DNA of 64,000 nt, from positions 3,850,660 through 3,914,659 of the forward strand of contig NZ_CP007441.1 of assembly GCF_000590475.1 (NCBI RefSeq). The letters run 5' to 3'. This document shows positions 1 to 8,371 of this stretch, in pieces (positions within the stretch are counted from its first letter, which is position 1; every line of letters begins with the position of its first letter). The notes below the pieces were generated by a model, which was not told the DNA's origin, did no database searches, and worked only from the letters and a program-made list of their open reading frames with translations. A program made the translations under genes and the position numbers. The stretch is from Stutzerimonas stutzeri. GTDB lineage: Bacteria; Pseudomonadota; Gammaproteobacteria; Pseudomonadales; Pseudomonadaceae.

Positions 1-26
1 CACGGAAGCCCGTGGCGGGGGCATGA

Positions 27-2312
27 TCAGCGCGGCGCAACAGGACGCTGCGACGGCTTGCGGTTCTTGCCAGATGGTTTAGCGCCGCCTGCAGCCGCCT
101 TGCGCCGCGCGTCAGCGGCCGCCTTGGCCTGCTCACGCTTATCCCAGGCATTGCCATCGTGACTGCGCGGCGGCAGGCCGTTGTGCTGGGTGAGAATCTT
201 GCCGCCTTGCCCCGCCTTTTTGCTGCCCACCGGGGTCGAATTCTTGCGCCGGGCGCTCTGGTAGCCTTCGGCCGCGGGTTGGTGCGCCGGGATCAGTTGA
301 TTTTTGCCACTGCCAATCAGGTCGGCACGTCCCATCCGCTGCAAGGCTTCGCGCAGCATCGGCCAGCCTTTCGGATCGTGATAGCGCAGGAAGGCCTTAT
401 GCAAACGGCGCTGCTCTTCGCTCTTGACGATAGCAACACCTTCGCTCTTATAAGTAACCTTGCGCAGTGGGTTCTTGCCGCTGTGGTACATCGCCGTGGC
501 GCTGGCCATCGGTGACGGATAGAAGGCCTGCACCTGATCAGCGCGGAAGCCGTTGGCTTTGAGCCACAGTGCGAGGTTCATCATGTCCTCGTCAGTGGTC
601 CCCGGATGCGCAGCGATGAAGTACGGGATCAGGTACTGCTCCTTACCCGCCTCCTTCGAATACTTGTCGAACATGCGCTTGAACTTGTCGTAGCTGCCGA
701 TCCCCGGCTTCATCATTTTGTCCAGCGGTCCGCGCTCGGTATGTTCCGGAGCGATCTTCAGGTAACCGCCGACATGATGAGTGACCAGCTCTTTTACATA
801 TTCCGGCGACTCGACCGCCAGGTCGTAGCGCAGTCCCGACGCGATCAGGATCTTCTTCACGCCTGGCAGCGCGCGCGCTTTGCGGTACAGCTCGATCAAC
901 GAGCTGTGGTCGGTATTGAGGTTCTCGCAGATGCCTGGGTACACGCACGACGGCTTGCGGCAGTGCGTTTCGATCTCTGGGCTCTTGCAGGCGATGCGGT
1001 ACATATTGGCGGTCGGCCCGCCGAGGTCCGACACAACACCGGTGAAGCCCGGCAGCTTCTTCATTTCCTCGATCTCATTGAGGATCGATTCGTGCGAGCG
1101 GTTCTGGATGATCCGGCCTTCGTGCTCGGTGATCGAGCAGAACGTGCAGCCGCCGAAACAGCCACGCATGATGTTTACCGAGAAGCGAATCATGTCGTAG
1201 GCCGGAATCTTCTCGCCACCATAGGACGGATGCGGCACGCGCGCGTATGGCGAGGCGAACACGTAATCCATCTCCTCAGTGGTCAGCGGGATCGGCGGCG
1301 GATTCAGCCAGATATCGTGATCGCCATGGCGCTGCACCAGCGCACGCGCGTTACCGGGGTTGGTTTCCAGATGCAAGACACGGTTGGCATGAGCATATAG
1401 GGCGGAGTCGTTGCGGACCTTTTCAAACGACGGCAGACGAATCACCGTCTTGTCGCGCTCGATCTGCGGGTTCGGCAGCAGTTGGACAACCTTGGCCTCG
1501 TTCGGGTCTTCGACGGCGCCCTTTTCCTGCTCGATCGCGCAGGCTTGCAGATCCTGGGTATTCACATAGGGGTTGATGATCTTGTCGACCTTGCCGGGGC
1601 GATCGATGCGGGTCGAGTCGATTTCGAACCAACCCTGGGGCGCGTCACGACGGATAAAGGCGGTACCGCGCACATCGGTAATCTGCTCGACCGATTCACC
1701 ACGCGCCATCCGCTGCGCCACCTCGACGATGGCACGCTCGGCGTTGCCGTACAGAAGGATATCCGCGGTCGCGTCCATCAGGATCGAGCGGCGAACCTTG
1801 TCCGACCAGTAATCGTAATGAGCGATCCGGCGCAGCGAGGCCTCGATGCCGCCGAGTACCACTGGGACGTGCTTGTAGGCCTCCTTACAACGCTGGCTAT
1901 AGACCAGGCTGGCGCGATCCGGACGCTTCCCGGCCAGGCCACCTGCCGTGTAGGCATCGTCGGAACGGACCTTTCGGTCGGCCGTGTAGCGGTTGATCAT
2001 CGAATCCATGTTGCCAGCGGCGATGCCGAAGAACAGGTTCGGCTCGCCGAGCTTCATAAAGGCGTCTTTGCTCTGCCAGTCCGGCTGGCTAATGATGCCA
2101 ACGCGAAAACCCTGCGCTTCCAGAAGGCGACCAATGATCGCCATGCCGAATGAAGGATGATCCACATAGGCATCACCGGTGACGATAATGATGTCGCATG
2201 AATCCCAGCCGAGCTGATCCATCTCCTCCCTGCTCATCGGCAGGAACGGTGCTGGGCCGAAACACTCGGCCCAGTACTTGGGATAGTCGAACAGGGGCTT
2301 GGCTGCGTGCAT
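27..2312 (-). CDS. ygiQ: YgiQ family radical SAM protein
   Basis: Large radical SAM protein of the YgiQ family (about 761 aa), whose biochemical role is not settled. The N-terminal part carries the family block ending FGPAPFLPMSREEMDQLGWD. The central radical SAM domain has the CxxxCxxC cluster motif in MRGCFGGCTFCS, which would hold a 4Fe-4S cluster that cleaves S-adenosylmethionine. The C-terminus is basic and low-complexity (Lys, Ala, Gly, Pro). I chose ATG at 2312 (MHAAKPLFDYPKYWAE) because it aligns with the usual family start; an upstream in-frame TTG at 2357 would add 15 unlikely residues. The first codons lie within the attachment repeat of the adjacent island, so the start region and promoter may have been replaced by integration. 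Family assignment is firm. Confidence 0.95.
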   Translation of the reverse strand: MHAAKPLFDYPKYWAECFGPAPFLPMSREEMDQLGWDSCDIIIVTGDAYVDHPSFGMAIIGRLLEAQGFRVGIISQPDWQSKDAFMKLGEPNLFFGIAAGNMDSMINRYTADRKVRSDDAYTAGGLAGKRPDRASLVYSQRCKEAYKHVPVVLGGIEASLRRIAHYDYWSDKVRRSILMDATADILLYGNAERAIVEVAQRMARGESVEQITDVRGTAFIRRDAPQGWFEIDSTRIDRPGKVDKIINPYVNTQDLQACAIEQEKGAVEDPNEAKVVQLLPNPQIERDKTVIRLPSFEKVRNDSALYAHANRVLHLETNPGNARALVQRHGDHDIWLNPPPIPLTTEEMDYVFASPYARVPHPSYGGEKIPAYDMIRFSVNIMRGCFGGCTFCSITEHEGRIIQNRSHESILNEIEEMKKLPGFTGVVSDLGGPTANMYRIACKSPEIETHCRKPSCVYPGICENLNTDHSSLIELYRKARALPGVKKILIASGLRYDLAVESPEYVKELVTHHVGGYLKIAPEHTERGPLDKMMKPGIGSYDKFKRMFDKYSKEAGKEQYLIPYFIAAHPGTTDEDMMNLALWLKANGFRADQVQAFYPSPMASATAMYHSGKNPLRKVTYKSEGVAIVKSEEQRRLHKAFLRYHDPKGWPMLREALQRMGRADLIGSGKNQLIPAHQPAAEGYQSARRKNSTPVGSKKAGQGGKILTQHNGLPPRSHDGNAWDKREQAKAAADARRKAAAGGAKPSGKNRKPSQRPVAPR

Positions 2313-2396
2313 GGCAATAAACCGGGGCAACGAAAACGGGCGCGGAATATAGCACAAAAAATGATCAGGAAGGCCGACTGCGCCAGTCGGCCTTTA
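2276..2396. repeat. Left attachment repeat (attL) of the island, in the ygiQ 5' end
   Basis: This segment recurs imperfectly at 12271-12391. The inner 62 bp (2319-2380) are identical to 12314-12375, and scattered mismatches lie outside that core. It spans the first ygiQ codons, the upstream region and a hairpin. The integrase gene begins about 150 bp to the right. A direct repeat of a gene end flanking an integrase gene is the signature of site-specific integration; the exact crossover point cannot be read from sequence alone. Confidence 0.85.
2371..2393. terminator. Perfect 10-bp hairpin in the attachment repeat
   Basis: AGGCCGACTG and CAGTCGGCCT pair with a CGC loop. On the minus strand a T-rich stretch follows after a few bases, so it could be a terminator for minus-strand transcription (alr, at the undisturbed locus). 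The copy at 12366-12384 has a shorter, altered stem. Function is inferred from shape. Confidence 0.45.
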
Positions 2397-2549
2397 CTCG
2401 ATTTCGTAGTAATTCCGGACGTTCTGGCGCATCAGCGGATTTCAGAGGTTTCCGCGCTGCCTTTTGTTCCCACGCCAGCCGTACGTTGGCTTCCAACCTA
2501 AAGCAGACCTCGTTTCCTACCAACTGATACAGAAGGTAGGTACAGCAAC

Positions 2550-4022
2550 ATGGCTCTTATCGCCCAACCATGGCGCCATCCGGACAGCGGGGTGTACTAC
2601 ATACGCCGCTTTGTTCCACAAGCTTTGCGTCCCATCATCGGCCGGGTCGAGATTCGACGCTCATTAGGGACAACAGATTTTCGACAGGCCAAAGCTCTCT
2701 TTGCCGACGCTTACGCGGCAACTGAACGACTGATCAACGAAGCACGGCTACACGGAGGGGTTTCAAGACAGACCCTCGACGCTCTTCCCGGCAACGCCCA
2801 CGGCAAAGCCCCTAGCAGCGCGTATGCGCTCAATTCAGCTTCAAAGGTTGCAGTCCCAGGGCAAGAGCCCAGTTCGCTTCCAAAGCTCTCCCAGGTCCTT
2901 AACAGGCATATCGAGTCGATGGCGCTAATCAGTCGGCCGGAGCACGTACGAGCCAATCACGAATCCCAGTTGCGCAAGGTGGTTGATAGGTTCATCGAGT
3001 TAATCGGCGATCTTGCCATCAATCGGATCACGTCATCCCACATCCAAACCTTCGCCGTCGAGCTGGCAATGGTTCCTGTCATTAGGGGACGCAAAACCAA
3101 GAGCGCCTGTATCGCACAACTGAAAATGCTGGCCAAGCCGGATACCCCCACCCTCTCATCTACAACCGTTCGGTTAACCGTTGCACGGCTGTCGTCCTTA
3201 ATGTCATTCGCCGTGGAAAGCGGCCATATCTCATCCAATCCAGTTACTGCATCACGCGTGCTTCGTAAATTGGATGCAGCTAAACCGAAACGCCATCTGG
3301 ATGATGATAAAGGCTACAAATGGGAAGAGCTCGTCAGACTATTCAGTCACTCCGATTTTCAAAGCCAACGATATGCCACCGGCCGACCAGGTAACGCTGT
3401 GTTCTGGCTGCCGCTTTTAGCGGCCTACACAGGTGCAAGACGAGAGGAAATCGCACAGCTCTACGTGAGCGATGTCCGCCAGCACGAAAGCGGCCAATGG
3501 TTCATCCGGATCATCGATGACCGCCCGGATAAATCAGTCAAAACCAATAGCAGTCGTCGGGACATACCTCTTCATGGCGACCTGCTGATACTGGGTTTTT
3601 TGGAGCTTGTGGAAGGGCGGGAGCCATCCTCCAGAGTCTTTGCGCAGCTAGACAAGGTATCGGGACGTTACTCAGGAATCGTGGCAAAGCATTGGAGTTT
3701 ATTAACCCAGCGTCTTGGTATTTATCGACCGGGCCGCCACCCGCTCCATGCGTTCAGGCACTCTTTCAAAACGCTTGCTAGGGCGCATGGCATACCTAAA
3801 GAAGTGAGTGATTGGATCACTGGTCACGCATCAGGGAGCGCTGGCAATGGATACGGAATCAATCCATTAATGAGGATGGCAGAAGAAATGAAGAAGATAC
3901 CAAGCATCGCAGAAGCCGCCAACTTAATTAACACGCAAAACAATTTTATAAAATTGCTTAAATTAACCCCTCAGGGGGGCATCGACCGAGCAACTACGGC
4001 GCTCAAGGCGATTAAATCATAA
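2550..4022 (+). CDS. Tyrosine site-specific integrase of the island
   Basis: Phage/ICE-type tyrosine recombinase of 490 aa that would insert and excise the island. The N-terminus (HPDSGVYYIRRFVPQALR) resembles the DUF6538-type DNA-binding start of such integrases. A core-binding segment covers roughly residues 100-230 and the catalytic domain 270-440. The first catalytic Arg is in AYTGARREEI (about residue 295), then HAFRH (about 399-403), then GHASG, and the probable nucleophile Tyr is in GNGYGIN (about 433). The start ATG follows an AAGGTAGG ribosome binding site. It is oriented away from the attachment repeat beside it. Codon use and the more AT-rich C-terminus differ from the backbone, as expected for acquired DNA. 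Confidence 0.93.
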   Translation: MALIAQPWRHPDSGVYYIRRFVPQALRPIIGRVEIRRSLGTTDFRQAKALFADAYAATERLINEARLHGGVSRQTLDALPGNAHGKAPSSAYALNSASKVAVPGQEPSSLPKLSQVLNRHIESMALISRPEHVRANHESQLRKVVDRFIELIGDLAINRITSSHIQTFAVELAMVPVIRGRKTKSACIAQLKMLAKPDTPTLSSTTVRLTVARLSSLMSFAVESGHISSNPVTASRVLRKLDAAKPKRHLDDDKGYKWEELVRLFSHSDFQSQRYATGRPGNAVFWLPLLAAYTGARREEIAQLYVSDVRQHESGQWFIRIIDDRPDKSVKTNSSRRDIPLHGDLLILGFLELVEGREPSSRVFAQLDKVSGRYSGIVAKHWSLLTQRLGIYRPGRHPLHAFRHSFKTLARAHGIPKEVSDWITGHASGSAGNGYGINPLMRMAEEMKKIPSIAEAANLINTQNNFIKLLKLTPQGGIDRATTALKAIKS

Positions 4023-4144
4023 TCTTTACCAAACCAACCATTGCATCAAACATAAGCTAGAAAAACGATCCAGATTTGTTTAAACCTGCTGATTTTCGTG
4101 TTAGAACTATATTACGTTCAAACAAGCAAACGGAATAAAAGTAA

Positions 4145-5650
4145 GTGAGAAAGAAAATTTATGTATCAATTGGCGTTCCAGGCAGTGGAAAAACAGAGCA
4201 CTTTCTGCGACGAGCAAAAATTTGGATGTTCTTAGGCAGAAAGCTGGTGCTAGCTCTACCGACACTAAAGTTAGTAGGAGAAGTGGTTGAAAGATGCGAA
4301 TCACTGCAACTGGAATGCAAGCCAATCATTGGTGATGAAACCATTGGAAAGCGCGGCAGATATCTGACAGAAGCACTGCAGAATGGCATTTCGTTCGTAA
4401 TCACTACACATGCAGCATTAATGGAAGTGGACTCTAAGCTGTTAGCCGAATACATCTTGGCAGTTGACGAGGTGCCACGAATTCTGGACGTTGACTGTAG
4501 AAACATCAAGCAAGCCGATCTAGACTCTCTACTCGTAAACTTAAAACATGTTGAAAATCGGCTAGAGATTCGCCACGACAAATTTCAGCACGTCAGAGAG
4601 TTAGTTGACTCGTATAGCCGCGCTGGCAGTTCAAGCTATTTTGGAAGCGCTTGCTCAGTGTTCGAGCGTCGAATTTACGACTGTTTACTACACGACGGTG
4701 TTGTCTTCATTAAACCGTACAGAAAAGACGACGAATTCAGCATCGCAACTGGAAAAACCACAGATTTTTTTGAAAAAGCAAGTGTCGCTAGCGAAGTACA
4801 TATACTAACAGCTACGTTAGCTGGAGGTGTTTTCCACACGATAGCGCAGGCAAAAGGTTTCGAATTCATTAGCTCACGCTTTTCGCCACCTGACTATGCG
4901 TACGAAAGCGAGGTGGTAATTTACCCTTTATGTCCAATGAGATGGTCTAAGACAAAGGCGCTTACAACAAAGGATGGCCAGGGATTTCACGAACATCTTG
5001 GGACAAACAATCAATACATAGATGAAATAATATCCAAAGCTTATCACCACAACAAAAGCAGACCAATGTTACTTTTTTGCAATAATTGGTTTAACTCAAA
5101 ATCAGTAATAGATTTGATTGGCGTAGAGGCATGCCCTGGAGACAATAGAGGAATCAACTCATACAATGCGTATACCGCCGCCGTTCTTGTTTACAGCGGC
5201 CAGGCAAGCCCGAATCATAAGCCGATTCTTAGCGCATTGGAGGGGAAACTTGGAATCATGCCTGGAAAGTTACATGAGGCTTGGCGTGTCACCGAGAAGC
5301 TAGAACGGGCTCTACAAGATGTCACAAGAACAGCTATTAGAAAGAGGGGGAATACGCTACACGTTTCACTTTATGTACAAGACGATGAAGTATGCGAGTT
5401 TCTACGCGAACAATGCATACCTAACGCAACCATTGATCGATCTCTTATGACCCCCCCATTTATGATCAACCGAGAGCCAAGTGAAACCGCCAAGCGCGAC
5501 GACTGCGCTCGGGATATCATTAAAAAATGCCTGGAATTTGGACAGGCAAGAAGCGCTATCGTTAAATCGTTAATGGAAGCGGGATTTGGACAGTCCACTG
5601 CCTATAAAAAAATCAATTTATACGCCAATCCGCAGGGCGGGATTCTTTGA
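4145..5650 (+). CDS. SF2-helicase-like P-loop ATPase, function unknown
   Basis: About 501 aa from a GTG start. Walker A is GVPGSGKTEHF (residues 9-19). A helicase Ia-like block LALPTLKLV follows, then a DEAx-like Walker B, AVDEVPRILD (about 105-115), and a motif III-like LTATL (about 222). A possible motif VI lies in TRTAIRKRGN (about 397). These appear in superfamily 2 order, so an ATP-dependent DNA or RNA translocase is likely. The last 50 residues (ARSAIVKSLMEAGFGQSTAYKK) look like a small helix-turn-helix. I do not recognise a named family. It could be a replication helicase or initiator of the element, given the direct repeats just downstream, or a defence ATPase. The gene is clearly AT-richer than the chromosome. 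Confidence 0.6.
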   Translation: MRKKIYVSIGVPGSGKTEHFLRRAKIWMFLGRKLVLALPTLKLVGEVVERCESLQLECKPIIGDETIGKRGRYLTEALQNGISFVITTHAALMEVDSKLLAEYILAVDEVPRILDVDCRNIKQADLDSLLVNLKHVENRLEIRHDKFQHVRELVDSYSRAGSSSYFGSACSVFERRIYDCLLHDGVVFIKPYRKDDEFSIATGKTTDFFEKASVASEVHILTATLAGGVFHTIAQAKGFEFISSRFSPPDYAYESEVVIYPLCPMRWSKTKALTTKDGQGFHEHLGTNNQYIDEIISKAYHHNKSRPMLLFCNNWFNSKSVIDLIGVEACPGDNRGINSYNAYTAAVLVYSGQASPNHKPILSALEGKLGIMPGKLHEAWRVTEKLERALQDVTRTAIRKRGNTLHVSLYVQDDEVCEFLREQCIPNATIDRSLMTPPFMINREPSETAKRDDCARDIIKKCLEFGQARSAIVKSLMEAGFGQSTAYKKINLYANPQGGIL

Positions 5651-5707
5651 CTGCCGTACAGAAATTCTACGTTTCGTTAATAGAACTATTATGAATTCAG
5701 AGAAAAT

Positions 5708-5749
5708 GGGCTCCCTCATCGAGGGAGTCCACTCGCCGCTCAAGGCGAG
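5708..5749. other. Two adjacent hairpins downstream of the helicase-like gene
   Basis: Hairpin 1 (5708-5730) pairs GGGCTCCCTC with GAGGGAGTCC around an ATC loop, with one G-T wobble. Hairpin 2 (5732-5749) pairs CTCGCC with GGCGAG around a 6-base loop. No T-tract follows, so a rho-independent terminator is not well supported. They could be the 3' structure of the upstream mRNA or part of an RNA or replication element leading into the direct repeats. Confidence 0.5.
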
Positions 5750-5812
5750 CCATAACAGTATCTAAGGATTATATTTTATCGTTTATATTTGGTTTAAATC
5801 AGTGACTTTAAT

Positions 5813-6076
5813 CGTTCCCACCAATCATTACCGCTTAATCGATCTGTACGAGTGACATTGCCCTTCGGGCAGCGCCTCACTGCGTTCAGCGCCTGGTAAC
5901 CATACGTATACCGAAGGGTAACGCGGTTATACAAACAGCTGACGTTTGCTCGTTCCCACCAATCATTACCGCTTAATCGATCTGTACGAGTGACATTGCC
6001 CTTCGGGCAGCGCCTCACTGCGTTCAGCGCCTGGTAACCATACGTATACCGAAGGGTAACGCGGTTATACAAACAG
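5813..6076. repeat. Two 126-bp perfect direct repeats, 138-bp period
   Basis: Bases 5813-5938 are repeated without change at 5951-6076, separated by 12 unrelated bases. A third, degenerate start of the unit is visible at about 6088-6112 (19 of 25 bases match), again one period on. Each unit carries an inverted repeat CCCTTCGG / CCGAAGGG (5861-5868 and 5911-5918), two copies of CAGCGCCT and the palindrome ATACGTAT. An open frame crosses the units on the minus strand, but it only reflects the repetition. Between 5651 and 6220 I see no real gene; this repeat and the hairpins are its content. An iteron-like origin, a recombination site or a structured RNA are all possible. Confidence 0.9.
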
Positions 6077-6220
6077 TTAACAGCTATCGTTTCTACCAGT
6101 CACTAGCGGTTACTGGCTGCAAAAAATCTTTATTTTTGATATAACGGATTATCACTGACAGATATAAAGCATGACCATCCAGAGAAAACTCATAGCGAAA
6201 GAAAAAAGGAAGTAGGAGCA

Positions 6221-6991
6221 ATGGATAAAAAAATATTGAAATCTGTTTTCACCAAAGAATCGATTCATAGATATACATGCCCATATTGCTATAAGGGCGA
6301 ACTCCGCCTTGAAGGCGATTTCAATTCCAAAGAGACAGTCGCTTCCAAAGCTGAGCATAGGGAAGAATATTGGGAACCGGAATTCATTAGACTTATTTTT
6401 AGTTGCACTTTGAAATGCTCTTCATGCAGTGAATCGGTTTTCGTAGTGGGCGATGGATCAGTTGAAGAAGAGTATTTTGAAGGACCGGATGGAGACTGGG
6501 ATAGGGGCTATGTAGAATTTTATCGTCCATCTTTTTTTCATCCCACATTACAGTTGATCGACTTTCCGGCTGAGTCACCAGCTGAGGTCGTATCTGCTTT
6601 ACGAACGGCATTTTCATCGTATTTCTCAAGTCCCTCTACATGTTGCAATAGCTTAAGGGCAGCAGCCGAGGAAATCCTTACAACTCTTGGCGTTCCTGTT
6701 CATCCCGAATCGGGCGAGGGTTACCTTTCTTTTGGTCGCAGAATCCAGATGCTTGGAGATGACAATCAAAGTGTTCGTGCATTATTCGACGCCATCCGGT
6801 GGCTCGGTAATTACGGGAGTCACCCAGGGATACAAGTGGAATTTGATGACGCGTTGAACGCTTTGGAAATTATGGAGCTACTTCTTGAAGAGGTTTACAG
6901 CGACCGAAAGAGGAAGATTCAAGACTTGGCAGAAGCTATTAATAGTAGTAGAGGACCTATAAGCAGGCTTCCTAGGACTGGAAGCGTCTAG
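6221..6991 (+). CDS. DUF4145-like protein with N-terminal zinc ribbon
   Basis: 256 aa, no membrane segment. The N-terminus has two Cys pairs, TCPYC (C20, C23) and LKCSSC (about 66-69), typical of a zinc ribbon. The middle part, with SPSTCCNSLRAAAEEIL and then a helical stretch with RRIQMLG and AIRWLGNYGSHPG, matches the DUF4145 pattern. DUF4145 proteins are often found beside restriction and other defence genes, but their activity is not established. The ATG follows GTAGGAGCA, a good ribosome binding site. It stands alone between the direct repeats and the resolvase. Function unknown; family call moderate to good. Confidence 0.7.
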   Translation: MDKKILKSVFTKESIHRYTCPYCYKGELRLEGDFNSKETVASKAEHREEYWEPEFIRLIFSCTLKCSSCSESVFVVGDGSVEEEYFEGPDGDWDRGYVEFYRPSFFHPTLQLIDFPAESPAEVVSALRTAFSSYFSSPSTCCNSLRAAAEEILTTLGVPVHPESGEGYLSFGRRIQMLGDDNQSVRALFDAIRWLGNYGSHPGIQVEFDDALNALEIMELLLEEVYSDRKRKIQDLAEAINSSRGPISRLPRTGSV

Positions 6992-7132
6992 CGGTACGCC
7001 GTGGCTGAGCTGGGCGAGCAGCTGCGGTTCGCCAATTGTGCATTATGAAATGAACTCCCGCCCACTTCGGGGCGGGATTGGTAAAGCTCAAAAACGACCG
7101 TTTATGAACCTATGCTCATCGGCTCGTCTTCT

Positions 7133-7196
7133 GGTGTCAGAAAATAGCATTTCTTTTTCTGACACCATAAGGTATTGTGACCCTACGTTTTTGACA
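7133..7196. other. Probable resolvase recombination (res) site
   Basis: A 12-bp perfect inverted repeat (GGTGTCAGAAAA at 7133-7144, TTTTCTGACACC at 7155-7166) with a 10-base centre lies directly upstream of the serine recombinase gene. A third partial half-site TTTTTGACAC ends at about 7196. Serine resolvases normally bind such sites next to their own gene and repress it, so this probably doubles as site I and operator. Confidence 0.55.
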
Positions 7197-7211
7197 CTAG
7201 AGGCTTGCACG

Positions 7212-7784
7212 ATGTCCCGCACCTTCGTTTACTGTCGTGTTTCAACAGTCGAACAAACGACAGAAAACCAAATGCTGAAAGTTGAACAGGCGGGATATGA
7301 GACAAATCCTCAACGTGTAATTTCCGAGACAATCAGCGGTAGCATCGAGGCAATGAAACGTCCTGCCTTCAAAGCTTTGGTCGATCACAAGCTAGAAGCA
7401 GGAGACACCCTTGTCGTACTCAAACTAGATCGTCTGGGTAGGGACAATATCGACGTGCAGCAGACCATCACCATGTTGACTAATCGCGGTATCAATCTGG
7501 TGAGTCTTGACCTTGGCAAGCACGACCTGACTAGCTCGGAAGGTAAGCTAATGCTGCAGATTTTCTCTGCTTTCGCTGAGTTCGAACGCAACCGAATTCG
7601 GGAACGTACCCAGGCGGGCCTTGAGCGGGCCAAGAAGGAAGGCAGGGCACTTGGTCGCCCCGCTGCGACAAACGAATCTAATGTGCAGAAATTGAAGGCT
7701 GAGGGCTTGAGCCAATCGGCAGTCGCTAAGGAGCTATCGGTTAGCCTCTCGACAATCAAACGTCTATGGAACCCAGCTAGGTAA
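7212..7784 (+). CDS. Serine recombinase (resolvase/invertase family)
   Basis: 190 aa, standard small resolvase size. The N-terminus FVYCRVSTVEQTTENQ contains the nucleophilic Ser of the YxRVS motif (about residue 10). LDRLGRDN and the FSAFAEFERNRIRERTQAG block complete the catalytic domain, followed by the E helix and a C-terminal helix-turn-helix (LSQSAVAKELSVSLSTIKRLW). I chose ATG at 7212 because the protein then starts MSRTFVYCRVS as in the family; a longer reading from 7038 would cross the inverted-repeat site. No transposase accompanies it, so it is either a Tn3-type relic or a dimer-resolution or invertase function of the island. Confidence 0.9.
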   Translation: MSRTFVYCRVSTVEQTTENQMLKVEQAGYETNPQRVISETISGSIEAMKRPAFKALVDHKLEAGDTLVVLKLDRLGRDNIDVQQTITMLTNRGINLVSLDLGKHDLTSSEGKLMLQIFSAFAEFERNRIRERTQAGLERAKKEGRALGRPAATNESNVQKLKAEGLSQSAVAKELSVSLSTIKRLWNPAR

Positions 7785-8190
7785 CTCGCAGTTAACCTGC
7801 ATAGGCACTGTTTCACTTGGCAGTTTTCTGCTGCCCCAATCCCTCACAAAGCCCCCAAGGGCAACGCTGAACCGTTCTAGAGGCAACGTTTTTTCATGTC
7901 CCTTCGTGTATGCCTGAGGCGTAACACGTCTGTACGACGCCCGTATTCATATTTGGCGGTCGCCCACGAAATGTTATGCCGAGAAATTGATACACCGGGG
8001 AACAGTACGAAGCAGCAAGGCAATCGCTCGGTTTGGCGATCATAGAACACGTGGCGCTCATGGCCTTGATCCAGCGTCAACATCTATGTCAACGCTGAAC
8101 GCGCATATGGAAATCAGAGGTTTTCGGAAAAACTCATAATAAACCTATCAAGAGCGAACGTAATTAGTTCTACGCCCAAGCGATAAACAG
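7785..8190. other. Gene-free stretch
   Basis: About 400 bp between the recombinase and the putative RNA gene. I see no convincing coding frame, tRNA or clear terminator. The 3' end of the neighbouring minus-strand RNA, if present, would fall in the right part of this stretch. Confidence 0.5.
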
Positions 8191-8345
8191 TGCAGGATGT
8201 CCAGCCAGTATAGTGTGTGCGGTAGACCGCCATCCTTGAAGCAAATGATCCCTTCCCCTTCCTGTCGAATTATTCATCCTGAGCAAAACGACAATCAGGT
8301 TTCGGTTAGCCAGCCCTATGACACTAGGCCGTAAAGCTGGCTGGT
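8191..8345 (-). ncRNA. Candidate DRT3 non-coding template RNA
   Basis: Gene-free and directly downstream of the RT operon, same strand. Read on the minus strand it contains CGCACACACTATA, i.e. a CACACAC tract (8219-8213), immediately 3' of a tight hairpin GCGGT-CT-ACCGC (8230-8219). AGGATG (8236-8231) and CATCCT (8199-8194) can pair and close a loop around the tract. CCAGCCAG (8344-8337) and CTGGCTGG (8208-8201) are complementary over 8 bp and could close the whole domain. A 7-bp stem AGCCAGC/GCTGGCT (8342-8336, 8314-8308) competes with it. From memory, DRT3 uses an ncRNA with an ACACAC template for poly(GT) synthesis; the ends and the RNA identity here are inference. Confidence 0.55.
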
Positions 8346-8371
8346 ACACCCTGCAATTGGATCATACGACT

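Noticed and set aside
5794..6072. A 92-aa minus-strand open frame with an internally duplicated sequence
   Set aside because: It merely translates the two 126-bp direct repeats; no ribosome binding site or family similarity, so the repeat itself was annotated instead.
5813..6076. CRISPR array
   Set aside because: Only two units of 126 bp with a 12-bp spacer; repeat and spacer sizes do not fit CRISPR and no cas gene is present.
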